A stretch of DNA of 64,000 nt from Clostridia bacterium (GTDB lineage Bacteria > Bacillota > Clostridia > Christensenellales > Borkfalkiaceae): NCBI GenBank assembly GCA_029055875.1, contig JAIDCJ010000020.1:1-64000 (forward strand), read 5' to 3'. This document shows positions 33,211-42,200 of this stretch, piece after piece. Below the pieces are notes generated by a model that did not search any database, was not told the origin of the DNA, and saw nothing but the letters and a program-made list of their open reading frames with translations. Numbering within the stretch: the stretch's first letter is position 1; every line of letters starts with the position of its first letter. A program made the translations under genes and the position numbers.

Positions 33211-33747
33211 ATGTTCGAGAATGAAACCAAAATCGATTTAGAAACAAATATGAGGGTGTCAAGAAACGTTTCGCATAGAATGCGAATAACTTCTTGCATA
33301 TTGAACGTATGCCTGATTGTTTTGGGCGTCGTGTTTTTGCTGTTGGAGCTGTATGTATTCAAGGATGGCGACTACTTTCTTCCCGTCTTTTTAATGGTAA
33401 TGGGTGCGGTGCTGTTGCTGTTTATGTTGTTTCTGTATCCGTTCGTTCAAAAGATAACGGGCAAGGCGTTGCAGGGGAAAGAATCTATCATGCATTACGT
33501 TTTCAATGAAGACGGCTACGAAGTCGTCACGAACATGAACGACGGCACCTCGAGCACCACCAGCGAAAATTACTCTGCGTTTACAAAGTGCAACGAGTAC
33601 GTCGATATGTGGATGATGTATCTCAACCAGGCTACGGTGTTTATCGTCCGCAAAGACGGCATGAAATCGCGCACGGCGGAGGAGCTCGCACAGTTTTTAA
33701 TGGGCAAGTTCGGCGCGAAGTACAAGGTTTGTTATAAAAAGAGATAG
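33211..33747 (+). CDS. YcxB-like membrane protein
   Basis: 178 residues. Two adjacent hydrophobic segments (about 28-50 and 55-78) are followed by a soluble C-terminal domain. That domain contains HYVFNEDGYEVVT and a YLNQATVFIVRKDGM stretch like the YcxB C-terminal domain. The function of the family is unknown. It is placed by its strong promoter and AGGAGG. Confidence 0.65.
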   Translation: MFENETKIDLETNMRVSRNVSHRMRITSCILNVCLIVLGVVFLLLELYVFKDGDYFLPVFLMVMGAVLLLFMLFLYPFVQKITGKALQGKESIMHYVFNEDGYEVVTNMNDGTSSTTSENYSAFTKCNEYVDMWMMYLNQATVFIVRKDGMKSRTAEELAQFLMGKFGAKYKVCYKKR

Positions 33748-33760
33748 TTACATATTACGA

Positions 33761-33795
33761 TGCCCCGCGCCCAAATGCGCGGGGCATATTTTTTA
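33761..33795 (+). terminator. Intrinsic terminator
   Basis: TGCCCCGCGC / GCGCGGGGCA with a short loop and a T-rich tail. Confidence 0.85.
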
Positions 33796-33803
33796 TAAAA
33801 CAG

Positions 33804-33832
33804 TTGCAAAAATTTTTGTTTTATGGTATTCT
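33804..33832 (+). promoter_or_regulatory. Promoter of the structured RNA
   Basis: TTGCAA (33804-33809), a 17-base spacer, TATTCT (33827-33832). The expected start is near 33839, the first base of the RNA's closing stem. Confidence 0.65.
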
Positions 33833-33838
33833 AAAAAT

Positions 33839-33980
33839 GCGCTACAAGTTAATAATAAGACTCAGTACAGGTACAGCGGCATCGGTGTATCCTATTTTCC
33901 GTATTGAGTCGGACTTGTAGCGCAAACATGAGGGATACCTTATGCGGGCGCTCCCTTATGGGAGCGCCCTTATTTTATTT
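33839..33980 (+). ncRNA. Structured leader RNA or small RNA of unknown class
   Basis: P1 is 11 perfect pairs, GCGCTACAAGT (33839-33849) with ACTTGTAGCGC (33913-33923). P2 pairs GACTCAGTAC (33859-33868) with GTATTGAGTC (33901-33910). P3 pairs GGTACA (33870-33875) with TGTATCC (33886-33892, one bulge). GGATAC at 33933-33938 can pair with GTATCC of P3 (33887-33892), giving an alternative helix or pseudoknot. A strong terminator follows, GGGCGCTCCC / GGGAGCGCCC (33946-33969) plus T-rich tail. The next gene starts at 33995. I do not recognise a known class. Confidence 0.65.
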
Positions 33981-33994
33981 TACGGAGGTTTTTT

Positions 33995-34861
33995 ATGAAT
34001 TCAAAACAAATGAGAAAAGCATACGGCATTCTTGCACTGATTGCGGCAGGACTTGCATTCGTTTGCGCATTGTACGGTGTAATTCATGGCTTTACTTATT
34101 ATGATTATTATTATCATGAATATCCTATGGTGGGCTTTGGTGGTGCACAAGTATTTTTCCTTATTTTAAGCGTTGCGGCAATCGTGGTCATTTCTATACT
34201 TTTATCTTCCAAAAACTATAAGAACAACAAAGCAATGGTTGCTGTTGGATTGCCAACTGTAATCATCGGGATGGTTCCCGTTATTCTTGCTCTCGTTTCT
34301 TATATGATATCTGATGGTGCTGGAACAGAATTATTTGCGATTTCAATTATCGGTATGATAATTAATCCCTCATGCATGTTTATATATTTTGGTTTGGGCG
34401 TATATAATCTTGATGCACCGCATAGAGAAAAAAGAAAAGAAGAAAAGGAGAAGGATAAAGAACGGCTATATGAAATGGCAAGGGAAGCGGCAGCAGAGAG
34501 TGCGCGAGTAGAAAAAGATGACGCAAAGAATGAAGCTTTCTTTCTCATTTTCAAAGAATATTTCCCTGAAGATAAACTATTTTTGATTCGCAAAGCGTTT
34601 GCGAAAAGAGAGGAAGATATGTATACTTTGACGTCTATGCTTTCGTTAAAAAATCCGCAGACAGTATTACTGTATTCTATTTTTCTCGGCGGTATTGCCA
34701 TGGACCGATTCTATATCGGTGATATCGGAATGGGAGTTGCAAAAATTTTCTTAAATCTCTGTACGTTTGGTATTTTTTCGATAGTTGATATTTTCTTTTG
34801 TTACAAAAAGGCAAAGGAAAAAAATCTTACAGAGTTGCTTAACGCGACGTATCGGGTTTGA
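33995..34861 (+). CDS. TM2-domain membrane protein
   Basis: 288 residues. Four hydrophobic segments in the first 140 residues are followed by a charged, coiled-coil-like stretch (about 147-185; EKRKEEKEKDKERLYEMARE). At the C-terminus is a TM2 domain (about 228-285; LLYSIFLGGIAMDRFYIGDIGMGVAKI). The function is unknown. The gene is A+T-richer than the surrounding DNA. GGAGG precedes the ATG, and a structured RNA with a terminator lies upstream, so read-through probably controls expression. Confidence 0.75.
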   Translation: MNSKQMRKAYGILALIAAGLAFVCALYGVIHGFTYYDYYYHEYPMVGFGGAQVFFLILSVAAIVVISILLSSKNYKNNKAMVAVGLPTVIIGMVPVILALVSYMISDGAGTELFAISIIGMIINPSCMFIYFGLGVYNLDAPHREKRKEEKEKDKERLYEMAREAAAESARVEKDDAKNEAFFLIFKEYFPEDKLFLIRKAFAKREEDMYTLTSMLSLKNPQTVLLYSIFLGGIAMDRFYIGDIGMGVAKIFLNLCTFGIFSIVDIFFCYKKAKEKNLTELLNATYRV

Positions 34862-34872
34862 TGAACTACCAC

Positions 34873-34899
34873 GCCCCGCGCCTTTGGACGCGGGGCATA
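34873..34899 (+). terminator. Hairpin after the TM2 gene
   Basis: GCCCCGCG / CGCGGGGC stem; the U tract is weak. Confidence 0.55.
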
Positions 34900-34929
34900 A
34901 ATATTTTGTAAAAATTTTCCTTAAAACTG

Positions 34930-34958
34930 TTGAAATTTTTATATAATTCGTGTAAAAT
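34930..34958 (+). promoter_or_regulatory. Promoter of ppdK
   Basis: TTGAAA (34930-34935), 17 bases, TAAAAT (34953-34958). AGGAGG precedes the ATG at 35000. Confidence 0.7.
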
Positions 34959-34999
34959 AAAAGTTGGCTAAAAACGCATAAAATTCAGGAGGAACTTCA

Positions 35000-37645
35000 A
35001 TGGCTAAAAAGTATTGTTACCTTTTCACCGAAGGCAACGCATCAATGAGAGAAATTCTCGGCGGCAAGGGCGCGAACCTCGCGGAGATGACCAATATCGG
35101 TCTGCCCGTACCGCAAGGCTTCACGATTTCTACGGAAGCTTGCACGCAGTATTACGAAGACGGCAGACAGATCAATCCGTCCATTCAGAAGGAGATCATG
35201 GAGTACATCGACAAGATGGAAAAGATCACCGGCAAGAAGTTCGGCGATAAAGAGAATCCCCTTCTCGTTTCCGTCCGTTCGGGCGCACGCGCATCCATGC
35301 CCGGCATGATGGATACCATCCTTAACCTCGGCTTGAACGAAACCGTAGTCAACACCATCGCAACCAAATCGGGCAACCCCCGCTGGGCTTGGGACTGCTA
35401 CAGAAGATTCATTCAAATGTTCTCCGACGTCGTTATGGAAGTCGGCAAGAAATACTTCGAGAAACTCATCGACGAGATGAAAGAGAAGAAGGGCGTTACG
35501 CAGGACGTTGAGCTTACTGCGGACGATTTGAAAGAACTCGCAAATCAGTTCAAGAAAGAATACAAGAAACAAATCAAGAAGGACTTCCCCGACGATCCCA
35601 AGGAACAGCTCTTCGAGGCAATCAAGGCAGTGTTCCGTTCGTGGGACAACCCCCGTGCGAACATTTACCGTATGGACCACGATATCCCTTACAGCTGGGG
35701 TACGGCAGTCAACGTTCAGATGATGGCGTTCGGTAACATGGGTGACAACTGCGGTACGGGCGTTGCGTTCACGCGTAACCCTGCTACGGGAGAAAAAGGA
35801 CTCATGGGTGAGTTCCTTACCAACGCACAGGGCGAGGACGTCGTTGCAGGCGTTCGTACGCCTATGCCCATTGCAAAGATGGCGGAAGTGTTCCCCGCAG
35901 TTTACAAGCAGTTCCAGGAAGTTTGCAAAACGCTTGAAAACCACTACCGCGATATGCAGGATATGGAGTTCACCGTTGAGAACGAGAAGCTCTATATGCT
36001 CCAGACCCGTAACGGTAAACGTACCGCGGCGGCGGCTATCAAGATTGCTTGCGACCTCATCGACGAGGGCATGATCACCGAGCAGGAAGCGCTTATGCAG
36101 ATCGACGCGAAGTCGCTCGACATGCTCCTTCACCCTCAGTTCGATCCCAAGGCTTTGAAAGAAGCAGACAAGAAGAACGTAGTAGGCAAGGGTATTGCAG
36201 CTTCCCCCGGCGCGGCGGCAGGCGCAATCGTGTTCACGGCGGAAGACGCAGTTATCGAAGGCAAGAAGGGTAAGAAGGTCGTACTCGTACGCCTTGAAAC
36301 CTCTCCCGAAGATATCGAGGGTATGAAGTACGCGCAGGGTATTCTTACCGTACGCGGCGGTCAGACCTCGCACGCGGCAGTCGTTGCACGCGGCATGGGT
36401 ACCTGCTGCGTATCCGGCTGCGGCGACATTAAGATGGACGAGGAGAACAAACAGTTCACCCTCGCCGGCAAAGTATATCACGAGGGCGACGGCATTTCCC
36501 TCGACGGTTCTACGGGTAACATTTACGACTGCCTGATTCCCACCGTTCCCGCAGACCCCAACAGCGGCTACTTCGGACGCATTATGGAGCTCGCTGATAA
36601 ATACAAGGCACTCGGCGTTCGTACGAATGCAGATACGCCCAAGGACGCAAAGCAGGCGGCGGCGTTCGGCGCGCAGGGTATCGGTCTTTGCCGTACCGAG
36701 CACATGTTCTTCGGCGAGGGCAGAATCGATAAATTCCGTGAAATGATTTGCGCGGAAACCGTTGAAGAGAGAGAGGCTGCGCTCGCGAAAATCGAGCCCA
36801 TGCAGCAGGCAGACTTCGAGGGCTTGTTCGAGGCACTCGGCGGCTACCCCGTAACCATTCGTTTCCTCGATCCCCCGCTTCACGAGTTCGTTCCCACGAC
36901 GGAAGAGGATATCGCGGCGCTTGCAAAAGCACAGAATAAGACGGTTGCACAAATCAAGCAGATCATCTCCGACTTGCACGAGTTCAACCCCATGATGGGC
37001 CACCGCGGCTGCCGTTTGACGGTAACCTATCCCGAAATCGCCGTCATGCAGACCAAGGCGGTTATCAAGGCTGCAATTGCGGTTCAGAAGAAGCACAAGG
37101 GCTGGAAAGTCGTTCCCGAAATCATGATTCCTTTGACGGGCGAAGTGAAAGAGCTTAAATACGTGAAGGATATCGTTGTGGCAACGGCTGACGAAGTCAT
37201 CAAGAAAGCGAAGTCCGATTTGAAGTATGAAGTCGGCACCATGATCGAGATTCCCCGTGCGGCGCTCACGGCGGACGATATCGCAAAGGAAGCGGAGTTC
37301 TTCTGCTTTGGCACGAACGACTTGACGCAGATGACGTTCGGCTTCTCGCGCGACGACGCCGGCAAGTTCCTTCCTTCCTACTATGCAAACAAGATTTACG
37401 AGAGCGATCCGTTCGCACGTCTCGATACGACGGGCGTCGGCAAGCTCATGGATATGGCGGTTACGCTCGGCAAGAAGACCCGTCCCGAAATTCACTGCGG
37501 TATCTGCGGTGAGCACGGCGGCGATCCTTCGTCCATCGAGTTCTGCCATAAGATCGGTTTGAGCTACGTTTCCTGCTCGCCTTACAGAGTTCCTATCGCA
37601 AGATTGGCTGCAGCTCAGGCAAACATCAAGAATCCCCGCAAATAA
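35000..37645 (+). CDS. ppdK: Pyruvate, phosphate dikinase
   Basis: 881 residues, the full family length. The N-terminal ATP-grasp nucleotide domain (GGKGANLAEM near the start) is followed by the swivelling phosphohistidine domain with GGQTSHAAVVARGMGTCCVSG (catalytic His about 455). The PEP/pyruvate TIM barrel ends with the catalytic Cys region GEHGGDPSSIEFC ... SCSPYRVP. It interconverts pyruvate, ATP and phosphate with PEP, AMP and pyrophosphate. In anaerobic Clostridia it often works glycolytically, using pyrophosphate. Codon choice looks more uniform than in neighbours, consistent with high expression. Monocistronic. Confidence 0.98.
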   Translation: MAKKYCYLFTEGNASMREILGGKGANLAEMTNIGLPVPQGFTISTEACTQYYEDGRQINPSIQKEIMEYIDKMEKITGKKFGDKENPLLVSVRSGARASMPGMMDTILNLGLNETVVNTIATKSGNPRWAWDCYRRFIQMFSDVVMEVGKKYFEKLIDEMKEKKGVTQDVELTADDLKELANQFKKEYKKQIKKDFPDDPKEQLFEAIKAVFRSWDNPRANIYRMDHDIPYSWGTAVNVQMMAFGNMGDNCGTGVAFTRNPATGEKGLMGEFLTNAQGEDVVAGVRTPMPIAKMAEVFPAVYKQFQEVCKTLENHYRDMQDMEFTVENEKLYMLQTRNGKRTAAAAIKIACDLIDEGMITEQEALMQIDAKSLDMLLHPQFDPKALKEADKKNVVGKGIAASPGAAAGAIVFTAEDAVIEGKKGKKVVLVRLETSPEDIEGMKYAQGILTVRGGQTSHAAVVARGMGTCCVSGCGDIKMDEENKQFTLAGKVYHEGDGISLDGSTGNIYDCLIPTVPADPNSGYFGRIMELADKYKALGVRTNADTPKDAKQAAAFGAQGIGLCRTEHMFFGEGRIDKFREMICAETVEEREAALAKIEPMQQADFEGLFEALGGYPVTIRFLDPPLHEFVPTTEEDIAALAKAQNKTVAQIKQIISDLHEFNPMMGHRGCRLTVTYPEIAVMQTKAVIKAAIAVQKKHKGWKVVPEIMIPLTGEVKELKYVKDIVVATADEVIKKAKSDLKYEVGTMIEIPRAALTADDIAKEAEFFCFGTNDLTQMTFGFSRDDAGKFLPSYYANKIYESDPFARLDTTGVGKLMDMAVTLGKKTRPEIHCGICGEHGGDPSSIEFCHKIGLSYVSCSPYRVPIARLAAAQANIKNPRK

Positions 37646-37663
37646 GAAAGTAAGATAGTATTT

Positions 37664-37697
37664 AAGGCTTATTCCCAAAAGGAATAAGCCTTAATTA
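37664..37697 (+). terminator. Terminator of ppdK
   Basis: Perfect 12-bp stem AAGGCTTATTCC / GGAATAAGCCTT with a five-base loop, followed by AATTATT. Confidence 0.8.
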
Positions 37698-37719
37698 TTG
37701 TATAAAATCAATTTCGGGC

Positions 37720-37748
37720 TTGACAGAAGTAAAGACAAGTGATAGAAT
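37720..37748 (+). promoter_or_regulatory. Promoter of the zinc-ribbon membrane protein gene
   Basis: TTGACA (37720-37725), 17 bases, TAGAAT (37743-37748). Confidence 0.75.
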
Positions 37749-37812
37749 AACAGTATCATACGCATACAACGATTGTAGCGTATCAAATTTTTGCGAAACG
37801 GAGAAGAATACT

Positions 37813-38268
37813 ATGTTCTGCGCGAAATGCGGTAAAGTAACTTTCGGCAACGAGGAGCTTTGTGAAGAGTGCAAGGCGGCTGCAAATTCCGTCGAAGCTG
37901 TAAAAGCAAGCGAGTCCGATACCAACAAAACGAACGTGACGATGCTCTCTTTCGGGAAAGCGTTAGCTTCTATCATTATGGGCTTCGGCGTGTTCATTAT
38001 TTCAAACGTGCTTAACAGTACGGGTGCACGCATGAATCTTGCCGCTATGATATGTATGTTAATCATAGACGTCGCGGTGACCGTGTTGGCTATCGTGTTC
38101 GGCGCGAAAGCAATTCACACGTACAGCACCTTCAAATCCGGCACCAAGAAACCCTTGCCGGCATTCATTCTCGGAATTATAGGTGTCATTCTGGCAGGAA
38201 TCGCAACGGTAATCATACTCGTCTTCCTGTGTGTGGAACTGCCCGAGATAGCAGCAGCTCTACAATAA
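37813..38268 (+). CDS. Zinc-ribbon membrane protein
   Basis: 151 residues. An N-terminal zinc ribbon (CAKCG and CEEC, about residues 3-20) precedes three hydrophobic segments (about 45-65, 72-97 and 115-143). The function is unknown. GGAGAAG precedes the ATG at 37813; a longer in-frame start would overlap the promoter. Flanked by its own promoter and terminator. Confidence 0.75.
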   Translation: MFCAKCGKVTFGNEELCEECKAAANSVEAVKASESDTNKTNVTMLSFGKALASIIMGFGVFIISNVLNSTGARMNLAAMICMLIIDVAVTVLAIVFGAKAIHTYSTFKSGTKKPLPAFILGIIGVILAGIATVIILVFLCVELPEIAAALQ

Positions 38269-38285
38269 AAAAAGCAAATCAAGGA

Positions 38286-38316
38286 ACCCGTTCGCCAAGC
38301 GAGCGGGTTTTTTACG
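38286..38316 (+). terminator. Intrinsic terminator
   Basis: ACCCGTTCGC / GCGAGCGGGT stem with three-base loop and a run of six Ts. Confidence 0.85.
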
Positions 38317-38338
38317 TTTACAAATTTTACGGGAAATA

Positions 38339-38366
38339 TTGACTTTGTTCAAAAATATGTTAATAT
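38339..38366 (+). promoter_or_regulatory. Probable promoter of the nucleoside kinase operon
   Basis: TTGACT (38339-38344), a 16-base spacer, TAATAT (38361-38366). The -10 is imperfect. Confidence 0.5.
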
Positions 38367-38410
38367 ATATTTTGAACAGATTTCATGTAATACTTGCAAA
38401 GGAGGTCAAA

Positions 38411-40057
38411 ATGTTTACAGTAAATATTTTGAATCAAACCCACAAATTAAACGAGCGCACGCCGGTGATCAAACTCTTGAATAACGACGACAAGCGTTAT
38501 ATGGCGGTTAAGGTAAACAACCGTTTAAGAGAGCTCAATTTCGAGCTGAATTACAACTGCGACGTGATTCCGCTTGACTTGAACTCGTCCGATGCGGTGA
38601 AGGTGTACGAAACGAGTATGCGTTATCTCGTTGCGTTGGCGTTCCATAACCTGTATCCCGACTATCAAATTAAAATCAGTTATGCGATTTCCCGCTCCAT
38701 TATGGTGAGCGTGATCGAGCCCAAAGTCCCCATGGATAAGGCGATGCTGACGGCAGTCCGTGCGGAAATGAACAGACTCGTGGCGGCGGATATTCCGTTT
38801 GAAAAGACGGTGCTCCCCAAGGAAGAAGCGTACGATTACTTCATGAAGAGCAACCAAACGGATAAGGCGGTAACGCTTCAATACCGTCCGGAAAAGATAT
38901 GTCACTTCTATAAATGCGGCGACTATCTCAATTATATGTACGGCTATATGACGCCTTCTACGGGGTATTTGAAGTACTTTAATATTTTCATGTACGACGG
39001 ACATTTTATCGTGCAATACCCGCGCTACGAGGCAAAGGGGGAGATTCCCGCATTCAAGGACGAACCCGCTTTGGCAAAGGTTTTGAAGCGTGCGCATAAA
39101 TGGGCAAAGCTGTGCAATGCGGAGCTGATTGCCAAGATGAACAAGTGCGTGGGGGAGAGCAGCTCGGTAGATTTTATCAATCTGAACGAAACCCTGCACA
39201 ACGATATGCTCCACGAGCTTGGCGGAATGATTGCGGATGATATCGAAAATATCCGTTTGATTTGCATTGCGGGGCCCTCCAGCTCGGGCAAGACGACCTT
39301 TTCCAACCGCTTGAAAATAGAGCTGATGTCCCGCGGAATCAATCCGCTGCGCATCTCTTTGGATATGTACTATAAGGACAAGAAGGATATTCCCATTGAC
39401 GAATACGGCGAGCCCGATTTCGAGGATATCAACGCCTTGGATATCAAGCTGTTCAACGAGCATATGCAAGCGCTTATCGACGGCGAGGAAGTGGAGCTGC
39501 CCGATTACCGTTTCGGGAACGGAAGAGCGGGGAAAGGCATTCCCACCAAAATATCCGCGAATACGCCCATTATCATTGAGGGAATACACGCCCTTAACGA
39601 CGATTTGTCGTTTGGTATCCCTAAGCATCAGAAGTTCAAGATTTACATTGCACCGCAGTTCCAAATCAATATCGACTACCACAACCCGATCAGCTACACG
39701 GATATCCGCCTGCTTCGCAGAATCGTCCGTGATAAAAAGTATCGCGGGGCTTCGGCGGAGAAGACGCTTGAAATGTGGCCGAGCGTGCGCAGGGGCGAAT
39801 TTAAGTGGATATACCCCTATCAGGAGGGCTGTAACTACGTTTACAACTCTGCTTTGACGTACGAGCTGTGCGTATTGAAAAAGTACGCCCTGCCCGCATT
39901 GCAGGAAGTGAAAGCGGATAGCCCTTACTATATCATTGCCAACAGGCTGATTAAGTTCCTCAAATACTTTAACGAATTGGACGAAAAGTGGGTGCCGTGC
40001 AATTCGCTGTTGCGCGAATTTATCGGCGGTTCCTGCTTTGCCGAGGTTGACGAGTAA
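38411..40057 (+). CDS. Nucleoside (uridine) kinase with threonyl-tRNA-synthetase-like N-terminus
   Basis: 548 residues. The first about 60 residues look like a TGS-type domain, followed by a region resembling the second additional domain of ThrRS (about 60-260). A P-loop kinase domain with GPSSSGKTTFSNRL (about 300-313) and SLDMYY follows. This composite kinase is widespread in Firmicutes and Bacteroidetes. It is presumed to phosphorylate uridine or cytidine; the role of the N-terminal part is unknown. AAAGGAGG precedes the ATG at 38411. It leads a probable operon with carbonic anhydrase. Confidence 0.88.
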   Translation: MFTVNILNQTHKLNERTPVIKLLNNDDKRYMAVKVNNRLRELNFELNYNCDVIPLDLNSSDAVKVYETSMRYLVALAFHNLYPDYQIKISYAISRSIMVSVIEPKVPMDKAMLTAVRAEMNRLVAADIPFEKTVLPKEEAYDYFMKSNQTDKAVTLQYRPEKICHFYKCGDYLNYMYGYMTPSTGYLKYFNIFMYDGHFIVQYPRYEAKGEIPAFKDEPALAKVLKRAHKWAKLCNAELIAKMNKCVGESSSVDFINLNETLHNDMLHELGGMIADDIENIRLICIAGPSSSGKTTFSNRLKIELMSRGINPLRISLDMYYKDKKDIPIDEYGEPDFEDINALDIKLFNEHMQALIDGEEVELPDYRFGNGRAGKGIPTKISANTPIIIEGIHALNDDLSFGIPKHQKFKIYIAPQFQINIDYHNPISYTDIRLLRRIVRDKKYRGASAEKTLEMWPSVRRGEFKWIYPYQEGCNYVYNSALTYELCVLKKYALPALQEVKADSPYYIIANRLIKFLKYFNELDEKWVPCNSLLREFIGGSCFAEVDE

Positions 40058-40061
40058 TTAT

Positions 40062-40613
40062 ATGGACAAAAATTCAAATGCGCTGGAACGGTTGAAAGAG
40101 GGGAACAGAATCTATCTCAATTCCGTGAAGGGCGCGGGAGATATCTCACCCGAAAGGCGGCAGTACACCAGCCAACACGGACAAAGCCCCTACGCCGTTA
40201 TCGTGAGCTGTTCGGATTCGAGAGTGATTCCCGAAAGCATTTTCTCGGCGGGCATCGGCGATTTATTCGTCGTGCGCGTTGCGGGCAACGTGATCGATAA
40301 TTACGGGCTCGGAAGCATCGAATACGCGGTCGAACATTTGGGGTGCAAGCTCGTCGTCGTGCTCGGGCATACGGGCTGCGGCGCAGTCGGTGCGGCGTTA
40401 AAGACGGGCGGCGGGTTCGTGAAATTTATTACCGACGAAATACGGCTCGCCATCGGCGGCGAAACGGACGGAACGAAGGCAAGCATTCTGAATATACAGC
40501 GAAGCGTTTCCAAAATTAAAACGCTGTTGCACGGCGCGGAAGATTTATGCGTGACGGGCGCGCTCTACCACACCGACAGCGGCGCGGTGGATTTCGACTT
40601 AGAAAAGGAGTAA
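40062..40613 (+). CDS. Beta-class carbonic anhydrase
   Basis: 183 residues. Zinc ligands are in CSDSRVIPESIF (Cys, with the Asp-Arg dyad) and GHTGCGAV (His and Cys), the beta-class signature. It interconverts carbon dioxide and bicarbonate, supplying carboxylating enzymes or buffering. It starts four bases after the kinase stop, with only a weak ribosome-binding site, so translation is probably coupled. Confidence 0.95.
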   Translation: MDKNSNALERLKEGNRIYLNSVKGAGDISPERRQYTSQHGQSPYAVIVSCSDSRVIPESIFSAGIGDLFVVRVAGNVIDNYGLGSIEYAVEHLGCKLVVVLGHTGCGAVGAALKTGGGFVKFITDEIRLAIGGETDGTKASILNIQRSVSKIKTLLHGAEDLCVTGALYHTDSGAVDFDLEKE

Positions 40614-40616
40614 ATT

Positions 40617-41135
40617 ATGAAAGAAAAGAAAATTGTTTTATCGGTTATTTTGGGCGTATCTTTGGTGGCGTTGATTATCGCGCTCGTTTCGGGACTTGCC
40701 GATAGTATTTCACTGATGATTGACGGCGGAAAAATCAAGAACCTGTATTATGAAGACGAAAAATATCTTTGTCTCGTAGGCGGGCTGGAAATCGGCCTAA
40801 TTATCTTGGGAATCGCGTTTGTTGCAGTACTTATCTTTGTAAAAGGGAAAGGCAAGAAAATTAGTACCATCATTTTGGCGGAGTTATTGACGTGCTATTT
40901 TATTATGACGACGGCGGTACTAAGAGAGATTATGCCGATAGACGGGCATCGTGACCATAATATATATGCTGAGGAGTATGCATTATTTGTCGCATATCTA
41001 TCCTCGGCTATTACAATTACCGTTTCTGGCATACTTGCCTGTGTGTCCTCGCTCCTGCTCGGAAGAGCAAAGAAAGCAGAAGTGGCAAAGCAGAACGAGC
41101 AGGAAATTTCCGTTGACAAAACGGACGAAGCATAA
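40617..41135 (+). CDS. Membrane protein of unknown function
   Basis: 172 residues with four hydrophobic segments (about 8-30, 55-78, 87-107 and 122-150) and a charged C-terminal tail rich in Glu, Lys and Asp. No family recognised. AAAGGAG precedes the ATG, which is three bases after the carbonic anhydrase stop, so it belongs to that operon. Confidence 0.75.
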   Translation: MKEKKIVLSVILGVSLVALIIALVSGLADSISLMIDGGKIKNLYYEDEKYLCLVGGLEIGLIILGIAFVAVLIFVKGKGKKISTIILAELLTCYFIMTTAVLREIMPIDGHRDHNIYAEEYALFVAYLSSAITITVSGILACVSSLLLGRAKKAEVAKQNEQEISVDKTDEA

Positions 41136-41160
41136 TATAATAATTTTACGAAAAACGGAA

Positions 41161-41185
41161 AAAAGGGGCGGTTGCCCCTTTTTAT
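41161..41185 (+). terminator. Intrinsic terminator
   Basis: AAAAGGGGC / GCCCCTTTTT hairpin with a four-base loop. Confidence 0.8.
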
Positions 41186-41197
41186 GTAAGGACGCTT

Positions 41198-42112
41198 ATG
41201 ACCATACGCGAAATGCAGGAAGAGATCCTGCGGCTCAAAAAACAAAAGAATATCGTCATTTTGGCGCATTCCTATCAGCGGCGCGAAATTGTGGAAATTG
41301 CCGACTACACGGGCGATTCCTACGCCTTGGCGCGCTGTGTAGAGAATGGTAAGGCGCAGACCGTTATCATGTGCGGTGTGCGCTTCATGGCGGAAACGGT
41401 GAAGATTCTCTCGCCCGAAAAGCGGGTGTACCTTTCTAACGCCGAGGCGGGTTGTCCTATGGCGGAACAGCTCGATCCCGAGCTTCTTGCCGCGCTCAAA
41501 GAGCAGTATCCGAATGCGGCGGTGGCGGCGTATATCAATACCACGGCGGAGCTGAAAACGCTTTGCGACGTGTGTGTGACTTCTTCGTCCGCCGAGCGCA
41601 TTTTGGCAAAAATTCCCGAAACGGAAATTCTGTTCGTTCCCGATATCAATCTCGGGCGGTATGTCGAGAGTAAGCTGCCGAATAAGAAATTTCACTTCGT
41701 GCAGGGCGGGTGCCCTACGCACGTCCGCGCTACGAAGGAGGACGCCGCCCGCGCCCGCATGGTGCACCCCGAGGCGCTCCTTCTCGTGCACCCCGAATGC
41801 CGCTTCGAGGTAGTGAAAGGGGCGGACTTCGTCGGCTCCACGAGCGGCATTATGGACTTTGCGAAAAAGTCCGCCGCAAAGGAGTTTATTATCGGCACGG
41901 ATAACTCAATCGTGGAGCACCTGCAATACGAATGCCCCGAAAAGAAGTTCTATCCGCTCTCCAAAGATTTGGTATGCCATAACATGAAGCTCACCACGCT
42001 CACGGACGTTTGGAATTGCTGTAAGGGCGAGGGGGAAGAAATCACGCTCCCCGAGGAAACGCGCCTTGCCGCAAAACGCTGTATTGATAAAATGATTGAA
42101 CTTGGCGATTAA
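41198..42112 (+). CDS. nadA: Quinolinate synthase
   Basis: 304 residues. The three cluster-ligand cysteines are in MCGVRFMAETVKIL, in the central block, and near the C-terminus in NCCKGEGEEITL. Also present are LAHSYQRREI and LVHPECRFEVV. NadA condenses iminoaspartate with dihydroxyacetone phosphate to quinolinate on a [4Fe-4S] cluster, in de novo NAD synthesis. The usual partners nadB and nadC are not next to it in this window. Confidence 0.96.
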   Translation: MTIREMQEEILRLKKQKNIVILAHSYQRREIVEIADYTGDSYALARCVENGKAQTVIMCGVRFMAETVKILSPEKRVYLSNAEAGCPMAEQLDPELLAALKEQYPNAAVAAYINTTAELKTLCDVCVTSSSAERILAKIPETEILFVPDINLGRYVESKLPNKKFHFVQGGCPTHVRATKEDAARARMVHPEALLLVHPECRFEVVKGADFVGSTSGIMDFAKKSAAKEFIIGTDNSIVEHLQYECPEKKFYPLSKDLVCHNMKLTTLTDVWNCCKGEGEEITLPEETRLAAKRCIDKMIELGD

Positions 42113-42134
42113 GGAAATATAATTAATCCTTTCA

Positions 42135-42163
42135 TTGTTTTTTTATTACGTTTTTGCTATAAT
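42135..42163 (+). promoter_or_regulatory. Promoter of the small zinc-ribbon gene
   Basis: TTGTTT (42135-42140), 17 bases, TATAAT (42158-42163). Confidence 0.65.
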
Positions 42164-42200
42164 GATTATATGATAAACAGTAATTTAGCGGAGATGTATT

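Noticed and set aside
35042-37678. An open frame of 878 codons antisense to ppdK
   Set aside because: It mirrors ppdK codon by codon, encodes a low-complexity product rich in Arg, His and Leu, and has no promoter or ribosome-binding site. It is a codon-bias shadow, like the long antisense frames at 43182-45092 and 58892-60313.
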